In this document: piece by piece, positions 34,084 to 42,513 of the stretch
Layout of the letters: each line of letters begins with the position of its first letter
Numbering within the stretch: the stretch's first letter is position 1
Origin: Streptomyces tailanensis
Lineage (GTDB): Bacteria > Actinomycetota > Actinomycetes > Streptomycetales > Streptomycetaceae
Length of the DNA: 64,000 nucleotides
NCBI RefSeq assembly: GCF_008386495.1
Contig: NZ_VTHJ01000017.1
Coordinates: forward strand, 1-64,000
Direction: 5' to 3'
Notes under the pieces: generated by a model
Seen by the model: the letters and a program-made list of their open reading frames with translations, nothing else
The model's database searches: none
What the model was told of the DNA's origin: nothing
Program-made: the position numbers and the translations under genes

Positions 34084-35445
34084 TCAGCCCAACGTCACCG
34101 TGGGCACCGGATTGCTCCCGCTCCACGACGCGTTGAACCCGAAGGTAACCGAACTGTCGTTCGACACACTTCCGTTCCAGGACGCGTTCGTACAGCTGAC
34201 CGTCGTGCCGGTCTGCGTACAGGTCGCGTTCCAGGCCTGGCCGATCTGCTGCCCGGCCCCGAAGGTCCAGTTGACGCGCCAGGAGGAGAGCGAGGAGCCG
34301 CCCGCGCAACTGATCGTCACATTGCCGGTGAAGCCGGTGTTCCACTGGTTCGCCACGCTGTACGCCGCCGTGCAGCCGTCCGGCACCGGCGGCGAGGTGC
34401 CCGTGCCGCCGAGCGCGGTCACGATGCCGTAGTACGCGGGTTTCGGCGCGTAGTTCTCGTCGTACAGGGTCGCCGCGCCCTGGCCCGGGAAAGTGTCCGG
34501 GATCCAGGAGTCGGAGTCGGTGAAGCCCCAGACCGTGACGCCGGTGCACCGGATCACCGCCACGCACGCCTTCACCACGGCCTCGTACTCGGTGCGCTGC
34601 TGTGCCAACTTGGCCTCAGTGGCGGGGAGTTGCATACGGATGTCGAGTTCCGTGATGGCGACGTCCACGCCCAGGTCGGCGAAGCGCTGGATGTTCTGCT
34701 GGAGCGTGGAGGGGACCTGGCCCAGGATCAGGTGGGCCTGCAACCCCACCCCGTCGATCGGGACGCCGCGTGCCTTCAGGTCCCTGACCAGGTTGTACAG
34801 GGCGGTGCTCTTCGCGTTGACGCCCTCGACGTTGTAGTCGTTGATGTAGAGCTTGGCGGCCGGGTCGGCGGCGCGGGCGGCGGTCAGGGCCTGGGCGATG
34901 TAGTCAGTGCCGAGGCCGTTGTACCAGAGGGTCTGGCGGTAGGTGCCGTCCTCGTTGAACGGCTCGTTCACCACGTCCCAGGCGGCCAGCCGGCCCTTGT
35001 AGCGGCCGACTTCGAGTGCGATGTGGTCGTTCATCAGCTGGCTGAGCTGGGCGGGCGTCCAGGTGCCGTTCGTCAGCCAGCTCGGGTTCTGGCTGTGCCA
35101 GACGAGGGTGTGGCCGCGCACGTCCTGGTCGTGGGCCTCGGCGAAGTCGACGATCTGGTCGGCCTCGGTCCAGTTGAAGGTGCCCCGGGTCGGCTCGACG
35201 GAGCCCCACTTCATGGCGTTGCCGGGGGTGAGCCAGTTGAACTCCCGGCCCGCGATCTCACCGTACGTGCCGGTGAGCTTGGAGCCGGTCACGGCGGTGC
35301 CGATGGCTTTGCCCTTGGCGGCGGCGAGGTCGCGGAGGGGCGGGTCGGCGGCGTGGGCGGCAGGGGCCGCGATCAGGAGGGCGCCGAGCGCGACGACGCC
35401 GGTCAGCAAGGACGTGAGGGATAAGCCTGTTCTCAGAGATCTCAT
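34084..35445 (-). CDS. secreted endo-1,4-beta-xylanase, GH10 with CBM2
   Basis: Hydrolyses internal beta-1,4 bonds of xylan. 453 residues from ATG 35445 (GGAGG eight bases before). Signal peptide 1-32 (cleaves after AAHA). The GH10 barrel is about 36-340 with acid/base Glu161 (WDVVNEPF) and nucleophile Glu266 (ITELDIRM). A short Pro/Gly/Ser linker leads to a family 2 cellulose-binding module (about 350-453: CTAAYSVANQWNTGFTGNV, SWRVNWTF, ASWNGS). An operator CCGAAACTTTCGG lies 12-24 bases before the start. It is part of the xylan cassette with the repressor and importer genes that follow. Confidence 0.97.
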   Translation of the reverse strand: MRSLRTGLSLTSLLTGVVALGALLIAAPAAHAADPPLRDLAAAKGKAIGTAVTGSKLTGTYGEIAGREFNWLTPGNAMKWGSVEPTRGTFNWTEADQIVDFAEAHDQDVRGHTLVWHSQNPSWLTNGTWTPAQLSQLMNDHIALEVGRYKGRLAAWDVVNEPFNEDGTYRQTLWYNGLGTDYIAQALTAARAADPAAKLYINDYNVEGVNAKSTALYNLVRDLKARGVPIDGVGLQAHLILGQVPSTLQQNIQRFADLGVDVAITELDIRMQLPATEAKLAQQRTEYEAVVKACVAVIRCTGVTVWGFTDSDSWIPDTFPGQGAATLYDENYAPKPAYYGIVTALGGTGTSPPVPDGCTAAYSVANQWNTGFTGNVTISCAGGSSLSSWRVNWTFGAGQQIGQAWNATCTQTGTTVSCTNASWNGSVSNDSSVTFGFNASWSGSNPVPTVTLG

Positions 35446-35456
35446 TGCGGGTGCCT

Positions 35457-35469
35457 CCGAAAGTTTCGG
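35457..35469 (-). promoter_or_regulatory. xylanase operator
   Basis: Perfect 13-nt inverted repeat, CCGAAACTTTCGG on the minus strand, overlapping the ribosome-site region of the xylanase gene. It contains CGAAACTTTCG, the xylan-regulation site recalled from other Streptomyces xylanase genes and recognised by LacI-family repressors. Confidence 0.75.
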
Positions 35470-35545
35470 CTGTGCAACCGATTGACTTCGGAGCAGTCTG
35501 GGGCGCCGCACAACACTCGTCAATACACCGGCACCACTCCCCCCG

Positions 35546-36607
35546 CTAGACCGCCGGAGGTACCCCCGTACTGCTCCGCACCACCAAACTCGTAGCCAGC
35601 TCCACCCTCGTCGCCGCCGAAGACCCCTCGTGCCGCCCCAGGTCCAGCACCAGCCGGGCCGCCGCCTCGGCCATCTCCATCAGCGGCTGTCGTACGGTCG
35701 TCAGCGGCGGCCCCACCCAGCGGGCCACCGGCAGGTCGTCGAAGCCGACCACGCTCAGGTCCTCGGGGATGCGGAGCCCCAGTTCGCGGGCGGCTTCGTA
35801 GAGGCCGAGCGCCTGAAGGTCGTTGCCGGCGAAGACGGCGGTGGGGCGGTCGGGGCGGCGCAGCAGCTCCAGGCCCAGCCGGTAGCCGGTCTCGTGGTGG
35901 AAGTCCCCGGCCTTGATCAGATCGGCGTCGACCGGCAGCCCGGCGGTCTCCAGCGCGGCCCGGTAACCGTCGACCCGGGCGCGGCTGCACATCATCCGCG
36001 AGGGCCCGCTGATGGCGCCGATGCGCCGGTGGCCGAGTTCTATCAGGTGCCGGGTGGCGGCGAGGCCGCCCTGCCAGTTGGTGGCGCCGATCGAGGGCAC
36101 GTCGTCGCCGGGGTCGCCCGCCGGGTCCATGACCACGAACGGGATGGACCTGCTGGTCAGCAGCGCACGCTGCGACTCGTCCAGCCCGGACAACACGAGC
36201 ACGACACCGTGCGGGCGGCGGGCGGCGACCTGGTCGGCCCAGGTACGGCCCGGAGTGAGCCGCCCGGCACTCTCCGAGAGCACGACACTCAGCCCCTCCC
36301 CCCGGGCCACGTTCTCGACACCCCGGATGACCTCCATCGCCCAGGCGCTCTCCAGCTCGTGGAAGACCAGGTCGATCAGCGGGGACCGGGTCGCCTCGGC
36401 GCGCCGGCGCCGGTAGCCGTACTCGCGCAGCAGCTCCTCGACCCGGGTACGGGTCGCGGGGGCGACATCGGCACGGCCGTTGAGCACTTTCGAAACAGTC
36501 GGAGCCGAGACACCGGCCTGCCGGGCGATCTCGGCCAGCGTCGCCGTCTGCGTGGACGGCGACGTACGCACTCTTGTCTGGGTTTCCTCGGGCTTCACGG
36601 GCTTCAT
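35546..36607 (-). CDS. LacI-family repressor of the xylan/xylobiose genes (BxlR/XylR-like)
   Basis: 353 residues from ATG 36607. The HTH (about 22-70: ATLAEIARQAGVSAPTVSKVLNGRADV) is followed by a periplasmic-binding-type ligand domain (FHELESAWAMEVIRGVENVA, SIGATNWQGG, AISGP, VVGFDDLPVARWVGPPLTTV). It is divergent from the importer operon and lies next to the xylanase, and both carry CGAAAC(A/T)TTCG-like sites, so control of this cassette is the natural reading. The inducer is probably a xylo-oligosaccharide, by analogy. Confidence 0.92.
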   Translation of the reverse strand: MKPVKPEETQTRVRTSPSTQTATLAEIARQAGVSAPTVSKVLNGRADVAPATRTRVEELLREYGYRRRRAEATRSPLIDLVFHELESAWAMEVIRGVENVARGEGLSVVLSESAGRLTPGRTWADQVAARRPHGVVLVLSGLDESQRALLTSRSIPFVVMDPAGDPGDDVPSIGATNWQGGLAATRHLIELGHRRIGAISGPSRMMCSRARVDGYRAALETAGLPVDADLIKAGDFHHETGYRLGLELLRRPDRPTAVFAGNDLQALGLYEAARELGLRIPEDLSVVGFDDLPVARWVGPPLTTVRQPLMEMAEAAARLVLDLGRHEGSSAATRVELATSLVVRSSTGVPPAV

Positions 36608-36635
36608 GGGCCGGATCGTATCCCTGCGCGACCTC

Positions 36636-36664
36636 TTGACGAACCCTTTCGACGGCCATAGGTT
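36636..36664 (+). promoter_or_regulatory. promoter of the importer/xylosidase operon
   Basis: TTGACG (36636-36641), 17 bases, TAGGTT (36659-36664): a good housekeeping-type -35/-10 pair. The predicted start near 36671 falls inside the first operator repeat. Confidence 0.65.
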
Positions 36665-36666
36665 CC

Positions 36667-36698
36667 CGGAACATTCGAAGTACCACCCGAAACATTCG
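36667..36698 (+). promoter_or_regulatory. tandem operators of the importer operon
   Basis: CGGAACATTCG (36667-36677) and CGAAACATTCG (36688-36698) are 21 bases apart, two helical turns, just downstream of the -10 box. They differ by one or two bases from the xylanase operator core CGAAACTTTCG. Confidence 0.65.
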
Positions 36699-36721
36699 TC
36701 ACGTTCGCGAGGGGTGCTGTC

Positions 36722-38047
36722 ATGGAGTCGAACAGAGGTCGGACGTTCAGCAGGCGCTGGGTGCTCGGCGCCGGTGCCGCCTCGTTGCTCACCACCGGGC
36801 TCACCGCCTGCGGCGGCTCCGGCGGCGGCGCGGGCGGGGACGGCAAGACGATCACGGCGTTCGTGTACGGCGACGACGCGGTGAAGGTCCAGCAGGCCGG
36901 TGTCGCCCGGTTCAACAAGTCGGCCGCGGCGAAGAAGGCCGGCGGCACGGTCAAGCTCACCGAGGTCCCCGGCTCCGACTACTCCCCCAAGCTCCGCACG
37001 GCCATGGGCTCCCCGAGCGCCCCGGACGTCTTCTTCAACTGGGGCGGCGGCTCCATCAAGGCCTACGAGGAGGCGGACAAGCTCGTCGACCTCACCGACG
37101 TCATCGAGGGCGACCCGGTCCTCAAGAACGGCTTCCTGCCCTCGGTCCTCGCCGCCGGCGATCTCAAAGGCCGCCACTACGGCATCCCGATGCGCGGCAT
37201 GCAGCCGGTGATCCTCTTCTACAACAAGTCCGTCTTCGCCGAGCACAACCTCCAGCCGCCCACCACCTGGGACCAACTCCTCGACAACAACGCCAAGTTG
37301 AAGAAGGCGAAGATCACCCCCTTCGCGCTCGGCGGCTCCGACATCTGGCCCGACCTGATGTGGCTGGAGTACCTGGTCGACCGCCTCGGTGGCCCCGAGG
37401 TCTTCAAGCGCATCCAGGACGGCGACGCCGAGGGCTGGGGCGACCCCGCCGTCCTCAAGGCCGCCGAACTGGTCAAGGAACTCATCGACGACGGCGCCTT
37501 CGGCTCCAAGTTCACCTCGGTTTCGTACGTCAACGGCGGCGCCCCCGCGGTCTTCGCGCGCGGCAAGGCCGCCATGCACCTGATGGGCTCATGGGAGTAC
37601 TCCACCCAGCTCGGCAAGTTCCCGGACTTCGCCAAGAGCAACCTGGGCTGGGCCGCCTTCCCGACCGTCGAGGGCGGCACGGGCGACGTCCGCAACGTCG
37701 TCGGCAACCCCACCAACTACTGGTCGATCAACGCCCGTACGAAGAACAAGGACCTGGCGATCGGCTTCCTCAAGGACTGCGCCTCGGAGGCGTACGCCCA
37801 GGACCTCATCGACAACGGCGACGTCCCCACCACCTCCAACGCGGCCGACCTGCTGTCCTCCTCGCCCAACCCCGAGTACGCGAAGTTCCAGTACGACATG
37901 GTCCAGCAGGCCCCCGCCTTCACTCTCTCCTGGGACCAGGCACTCGGCGACGCGCTGGGCACCAAGATGCACACGGAGATAGGCAAGCTGTTCGCGGGGC
38001 AGTCCTCGCCGAGCGAGTTCGTGACGGCCTGCAAGGGGCTGAAGTGA
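36722..38047 (+). CDS. ABC transporter substrate-binding lipoprotein (xylo-oligosaccharide, BxlE-like)
   Basis: 441 residues. The N-terminus has a twin-arginine motif (TFSRRWVLGAG) and a lipobox ending at Cys30 (TTGLTACGG), so it is probably a Tat-exported lipoprotein. The rest is a family 1 sugar-binding protein (MRGMQPVILFYNKSVF, PTTWDQLLDNNAKLKKA, MGSWEYS). It delivers sugar to the permeases encoded next. ATG 36722 follows GAGGGG. Specificity for xylobiose is inferred from the adjacent xylanase, repressor and beta-xylosidase. No ATPase gene is in the cassette; a shared MsiK-type ATPase elsewhere is expected. Confidence 0.93.
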   Translation: MESNRGRTFSRRWVLGAGAASLLTTGLTACGGSGGGAGGDGKTITAFVYGDDAVKVQQAGVARFNKSAAAKKAGGTVKLTEVPGSDYSPKLRTAMGSPSAPDVFFNWGGGSIKAYEEADKLVDLTDVIEGDPVLKNGFLPSVLAAGDLKGRHYGIPMRGMQPVILFYNKSVFAEHNLQPPTTWDQLLDNNAKLKKAKITPFALGGSDIWPDLMWLEYLVDRLGGPEVFKRIQDGDAEGWGDPAVLKAAELVKELIDDGAFGSKFTSVSYVNGGAPAVFARGKAAMHLMGSWEYSTQLGKFPDFAKSNLGWAAFPTVEGGTGDVRNVVGNPTNYWSINARTKNKDLAIGFLKDCASEAYAQDLIDNGDVPTTSNAADLLSSSPNPEYAKFQYDMVQQAPAFTLSWDQALGDALGTKMHTEIGKLFAGQSSPSEFVTACKGLK

Positions 38048-38955
38048 CCACGACGGTCGACAAGCGGCAGGCGGCCCCCACGGTTCCCACGGCCCCCACG
38101 AGGAACTCGCGGGTCGGCCGCCCCCACGCCGTCTGGGCCCTGCCCGCCGTCCTCTTCTTCACCTTCTTCGCCGTAGTCCCCATGGGCCTCGCCTTCTACC
38201 TCTCCTTCACCGAGTGGGACGGCCTCGGCGACCCCCGCCCCGTCGGCTTCGCCAACTGGCAAAAGCTCATCGACGACCCCCGCCTCACCCAGTCCCTCTC
38301 GCTGACCGTCGTCCTGACGGTCGCCAGCTGGGCGTTCCAGACGGTCGTGGCCCTGCTCCTCGGCGTATGGGCGGCGGGCCGCCAGCGCAACCGGGCCGTC
38401 CTCTCCGCGATCTTCTTCGTCCCGTTCCTGCTCTCCTCCACCGCCATCGCGATCCTCTTCTACGCCCTCCTCGACCCGAACTTCGGCATCATCCAGAAGG
38501 ACACCCTGGGCTCGCAGAGCGGCGCGTTCCTCGCGATCGTCTTCGTCGGCGGCTGGCAGTTCATCCCGTTCCACACCCTGATCTACCAGGGCGGGGCCCG
38601 CCAGATCCCCGAGGTCCTCTACCAGGCGGCGGCCATCGACGGCGCCGGCCGCTACCGCCAGTTCTTCTCGATCACGCTCCCGCAGCTGCGCCACACGATC
38701 ACCACGTCCACGGTCCTGATGGTGGTCGGCTCACTGACGTACTTCGAGACCGTCCTGATCCTCACCAAGGGCGGCCCCGGCACGGACACCGCGATTCTGC
38801 CGTACCTGATGTACGAGGCGGGCTTCAAGACGTACGACTTCGGCTACGCGAGCGCCATCGCATCCTTCCTGGTCCTGGCCGCGACGGGCCTCTCGCTCGT
38901 CCTGGTCCGGCTGACGGGCTTCGGCACCATGCGCAGCACCCGCGAAGGGATGTGA
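38044..38955 (+). CDS. ABC sugar permease, MalF-like (BxlF-like)
   Basis: 303 residues with six predicted membrane segments. The EAA loop (LYQAAAIDGAGRYRQFFSIT) that contacts the ATPase is at about 195-215. GTG 38044 overlaps the stop codon of the binding-protein gene by four bases (GTGA), showing translational coupling. It forms the import channel with the next gene product. Confidence 0.95.
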   Translation: MTTTVDKRQAAPTVPTAPTRNSRVGRPHAVWALPAVLFFTFFAVVPMGLAFYLSFTEWDGLGDPRPVGFANWQKLIDDPRLTQSLSLTVVLTVASWAFQTVVALLLGVWAAGRQRNRAVLSAIFFVPFLLSSTAIAILFYALLDPNFGIIQKDTLGSQSGAFLAIVFVGGWQFIPFHTLIYQGGARQIPEVLYQAAAIDGAGRYRQFFSITLPQLRHTITTSTVLMVVGSLTYFETVLILTKGGPGTDTAILPYLMYEAGFKTYDFGYASAIASFLVLAATGLSLVLVRLTGFGTMRSTREGM

Positions 38956-38959
38956 CGGA

Positions 38960-39862
38960 GTGTCACACGATACGTTGCCGCGTCCGACGAAGACCCGTCA
39001 GCCGGAGGAGAACCGGCCCGTGGAGTCACCCCGCCGACGCCACTGGACGAAGCGCGCCAACCCGGTGGCGGGCCTGGGCTCGTTCATCTGGCTGCTCATC
39101 GTCCTAGTCCCGATCTACGCGATGCTGTCGGCCTCCCTCACGGGCGCGGACAAGGCCCTGACCGGCAACCCCCTGCGCCCACCGTCCGAACCCACTCTCG
39201 ACAACTACGGCACCGTCCTCGACAGCGACTTCGGCCATCTCCTCAGCAACACGGCGATCGTGGCGATCGTGGTCGTAGGCATCGTCCTCACCCTCTCGAT
39301 CCCCCTGGCCTACGTCGCCGTCCGCACCCGCGACCGCTGGTCGAACGCGGCGTTCCGCCTGTTCCTGCTGGGTGTGGCGATCCCGGCGCAAGCAGTGGTC
39401 GTCCCTCTGTACCTGCTGATCGCGAAACTCGGCCTCTACGACACTCTCCCGGCCGTCATCCTCCCGACGGCCGCCTTCGCCATGCCGGTCTCGGTCCTGG
39501 TCCTGGTGGGCACGCTCCGGGACGTCTCCGAAGACCTGTATGAGGCGATGGCCCTGGACGGCGCGTCCCCCCTGCGGATGTTGTTCCAGCTGACGATCCC
39601 GCTCGCCAAGGGCGGCATCAGCACGGTCGTCATCTACTCCGCGCTCCAGGCCTGGAACGGCTTCCTCTTCCCCCTGATCTTCACCCAGTCCGACGGCCCC
39701 CGGGTCCTCACCCTCGGACTCTTCAACTACGTCAGCCAGTTCGGCGTCAACATCCCCGCCCTGCTCGCCTCGGTCGTCCTCTCCGGCATCCCCATCTTCG
39801 CCGTGTACCTGGTGGCGCGGCGGGCACTGGTGGGCGGGTTGATGGGGGTGGGGGGCAAGTGA
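38960..39862 (+). CDS. ABC sugar permease, MalG-like (BxlG-like)
   Basis: 300 residues from GTG 38960, four bases after the stop of the first permease. Six predicted membrane segments follow a polar N-terminal arm of about 35 residues. The EAA loop is LYEAMALDGASPLRMLFQLT. It is the second half of the heteromeric permease. Confidence 0.95.
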   Translation: MSHDTLPRPTKTRQPEENRPVESPRRRHWTKRANPVAGLGSFIWLLIVLVPIYAMLSASLTGADKALTGNPLRPPSEPTLDNYGTVLDSDFGHLLSNTAIVAIVVVGIVLTLSIPLAYVAVRTRDRWSNAAFRLFLLGVAIPAQAVVVPLYLLIAKLGLYDTLPAVILPTAAFAMPVSVLVLVGTLRDVSEDLYEAMALDGASPLRMLFQLTIPLAKGGISTVVIYSALQAWNGFLFPLIFTQSDGPRVLTLGLFNYVSQFGVNIPALLASVVLSGIPIFAVYLVARRALVGGLMGVGGK

Positions 39863-39921
39863 TCCGCCAGACCACCAGTCCTCACCAGCTGTTGAAACTC
39901 ACCAACCCCTGAAGGAGTTTC

Positions 39922-42246
39922 ATGACCACGGCCCCTTGGCGTGACCCCGCCCTGCCCGCAGCGGCCCGGGTCGAGGACCTGCTCTCCCGGATGACCCTGG
40001 AGGAGAAGACCGCCCAGCTGTACGGCGTGTGGGTGAAGGCCGATGCGACCGGCGAGGACATCGCCCCCGACGAGGAGGGCATGACGGAGTCGTTCGACTT
40101 CGACGAGCTGATCACCCGGGGCCTCGGCCAGCTCACCCGCGCCTTCGGGACGGCCCCCGTGGACCCGGCGCTGGGCGCGCAGGCACTGGCCCGCGCCCAG
40201 CGCCGCATCATGGCCGCGAACCGCTTCGGCATCCCGGCGGTCGCCCACGAGGAGTGCCTGGCGGGCTTCACGGCATGGCAGGCCACGGCATACCCGGTCC
40301 CCCTCGCCTGGGGCGCGTCCTTCGACCCGCCCCTCGTCGAGGAGATGGCCCGGCACATCGGCCGCGACCTGGCCTCCGTGGGCGTGCACCAGGGCCTGGC
40401 CCCCGTCCTGGACGTCGTCCGCGACCCGCGCTGGGGACGGGTCGAGGAGACGATCGGCGAGGACCCGTACCTGGTGGGCACGATCGGCACGGCGTACGTA
40501 CGGGGCCTGGAGTCGGCCGGGATCGTGGCGACGCTGAAGCACTTCGCCGGGTACGCGGCGTCCGTGGGCGCCCGCAACCACGCGCCCGTACGGGCCGGTG
40601 TACGCGAATTCGCGGACGTGACCCTGCCCCCGTTCGAGATGGCGCTACGGGATGGTGGCGCCCGCTCGGTGATGGCCGCCTACACGGAGACGGACGGCGT
40701 CCCGGTCTCGGCGGACCCGCGCCTCCTCACCGAACTCCTCCGCGACGACTGGGACTTCACCGGCACGGTCGTCTCCGACTACTTCGGCGTCGGCTTCCTG
40801 GAGACGAACCACCGCGTGGCGGGAAACCGCGCGGAGGCCGCCCACGCGGCGCTGGCGGCGGGCGTGGACGTGGAACTGCCGACTCTGCGCTGCTACGGCG
40901 AGTCCCTGGTGACGGCCGTACGCGCGGGCGAGATCCCCGAGTCCCTGGTGGACCGGGCGGTCCGCCGAGTCCTGCTGCAAAAATGCGAACTGGGCTTGCT
41001 GAACGAGGACTGGACCCCAGAGCCCGCCGCCCCAACCAAGGTCGACCTGGACCCCCCGGTGAACCGCGCCCTGGCCCGGCGCCTGGCGGAGGAGTCGGCC
41101 GTCCTCCTGGACAACCCCGACGACGTACTACCGCTCGCCCCCGACATCAGGATCGCGGTGGTGGGCCCCCGGGCCGACGACTCGCTGGCCATGCTGGGCT
41201 GCTATTCGTTCCCGTCCCACGTCCTCCCGGCCCACCCCGGCACCCCGCTGGGCATCGAGATCCCCACGGTCCTGGAGTCCCTGCGCGGCGAACTCCCGGA
41301 CGCGAAGATCACGTACGCCCCCGCCTGCGACGTCGACGGCGACGACACCGCCGGCTTCCCGGAAGCGGTCGCCCGCGCGGCGGAGGCGGACGTCTGCGTG
41401 GCGGTGCTCGGCGACCGGGCGGGCCTCTTCGGCCGCGGCACCTCCGGCGAGGGCTGCGACGCGGAGGACCTCCGGCTGCCGGGCGTCCAGGCTCGATTGC
41501 TGGACGCACTGGCGGCGACGGGCACGCCGGTGGTGCTGGTCCTCCTCACCGGTCGCCCGTACGCGCTGGGCCGCTGGAGCGGCCAGCTGGCGGCGACGCT
41601 CCAGGCGTTCTTCCCCGGGGAGGAGGGCGGCCCGGCGGTGGCGGGAGTGCTGTCGGGCCGCGTCTCCCCCTCGGGCCGCCTCCCGGTGAGCGTCCCGCAC
41701 CGCCCCGGCGGCCAGCCGTGGACGTACCTCCAGCCACCGCTGGGTCTGGTGGGCGCGGCCAGCAACCTCGACCCGACGCCGCTGTACCCGTTCGGGCACG
41801 GCCTGTCGTACACGACATTCGCATGGGAGGACTTCACGGGTGGCGAGGAGGAGCCGCCGGAGATCGCCACGGACGGTACGTACGACGTGTCGCTGACCGT
41901 CCGCAACACGGGCGACCGCGCGGGCGCGGAGGTCGTGCAGCTGTACCTGCACGACCCCGTGGCCTCGGTGACCCGCCCCGACATCCGCCTGATCGGCTAC
42001 CGCCGCCTGGAGCTGGAGCCGGGCGAGGCCCGACGCGTGACCTTCCGCTTCCACGCCGACGTGTCGTCCTTCACGAACCGCTCCGGACGCCGGGTGGTCG
42101 AACCGGGCGCCCTGGAACTGCGGTTGAGCGCGTCAACGACGGACGTACGCCACCGGGCACGCCTGACGCTGACCGGTCCGGTACGCGAGCTGAGCCCGGA
42201 CCGCCGGTTGCACTGCGCGACGGAGGTCCAAGCCGTGGAGTCCTGA
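39922..42246 (+). CDS. glycoside hydrolase family 3, probable beta-xylosidase (BxlA-like)
   Basis: 774 residues from ATG 39922 behind AAGGAG. The GH3 N-terminal barrel (about 10-330) has the nucleophile Asp286 (VVSDYFGVGF). The C-terminal sandwich domain (about 385-640) and a fibronectin-III-like domain (about 655-755: DVSLTVRNTGDRAGAEVVQLYL) are complete. There is no signal peptide, so it acts inside the cell on imported oligosaccharides. Beta-xylosidase activity rests on context; beta-glucosidase activity is possible in this family. It closes the importer operon. Confidence 0.92.
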   Translation: MTTAPWRDPALPAAARVEDLLSRMTLEEKTAQLYGVWVKADATGEDIAPDEEGMTESFDFDELITRGLGQLTRAFGTAPVDPALGAQALARAQRRIMAANRFGIPAVAHEECLAGFTAWQATAYPVPLAWGASFDPPLVEEMARHIGRDLASVGVHQGLAPVLDVVRDPRWGRVEETIGEDPYLVGTIGTAYVRGLESAGIVATLKHFAGYAASVGARNHAPVRAGVREFADVTLPPFEMALRDGGARSVMAAYTETDGVPVSADPRLLTELLRDDWDFTGTVVSDYFGVGFLETNHRVAGNRAEAAHAALAAGVDVELPTLRCYGESLVTAVRAGEIPESLVDRAVRRVLLQKCELGLLNEDWTPEPAAPTKVDLDPPVNRALARRLAEESAVLLDNPDDVLPLAPDIRIAVVGPRADDSLAMLGCYSFPSHVLPAHPGTPLGIEIPTVLESLRGELPDAKITYAPACDVDGDDTAGFPEAVARAAEADVCVAVLGDRAGLFGRGTSGEGCDAEDLRLPGVQARLLDALAATGTPVVLVLLTGRPYALGRWSGQLAATLQAFFPGEEGGPAVAGVLSGRVSPSGRLPVSVPHRPGGQPWTYLQPPLGLVGAASNLDPTPLYPFGHGLSYTTFAWEDFTGGEEEPPEIATDGTYDVSLTVRNTGDRAGAEVVQLYLHDPVASVTRPDIRLIGYRRLELEPGEARRVTFRFHADVSSFTNRSGRRVVEPGALELRLSASTTDVRHRARLTLTGPVRELSPDRRLHCATEVQAVES

Positions 42247-42249
42247 CGC

Positions 42250-42513
42250 TCAGTCCGCCCCCACCGACTCGAACCGCCACCGATGCACCGCCCGGCTGAC
42301 CAACTCCCCACCCGGCTCCGGCAGTTCGGGCAACTCGGCGTCGTACGCCGCGTCCCACCACGTGATGACCAGCACGCGATCCTGAGGCGCCCGGAAGATC
42401 TCCCGGCGCAGGAGCCGCCCGTTGTCCGGCAGCTCCTGCGCCCGGGCCCAGGCGAGCAGTTCGCCCCCGCGCCCCTCGACGGCCCGGGCCTCCCACATCA
42501 ACGCGACGGTCAT
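42250..42513 (-). CDS. small protein, ABM-like alpha/beta-barrel
   Basis: 87 residues. ATG 42513 overlaps the tsaD stop by four bases (ATGA), so it is probably co-translated with tsaD. The pattern MTVALMWEARAVEGRGGELL plus VLVITWWDAAYDAELPE suggests a dimeric ferredoxin-like fold, as in ABM or stress-responsive A/B-barrel proteins; no catalytic residue can be named. It ends three bases from the convergent GH3 gene. Its role is unknown. Confidence 0.75.
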   Translation of the reverse strand: MTVALMWEARAVEGRGGELLAWARAQELPDNGRLLRREIFRAPQDRVLVITWWDAAYDAELPELPEPGGELVSRAVHRWRFESVGAD

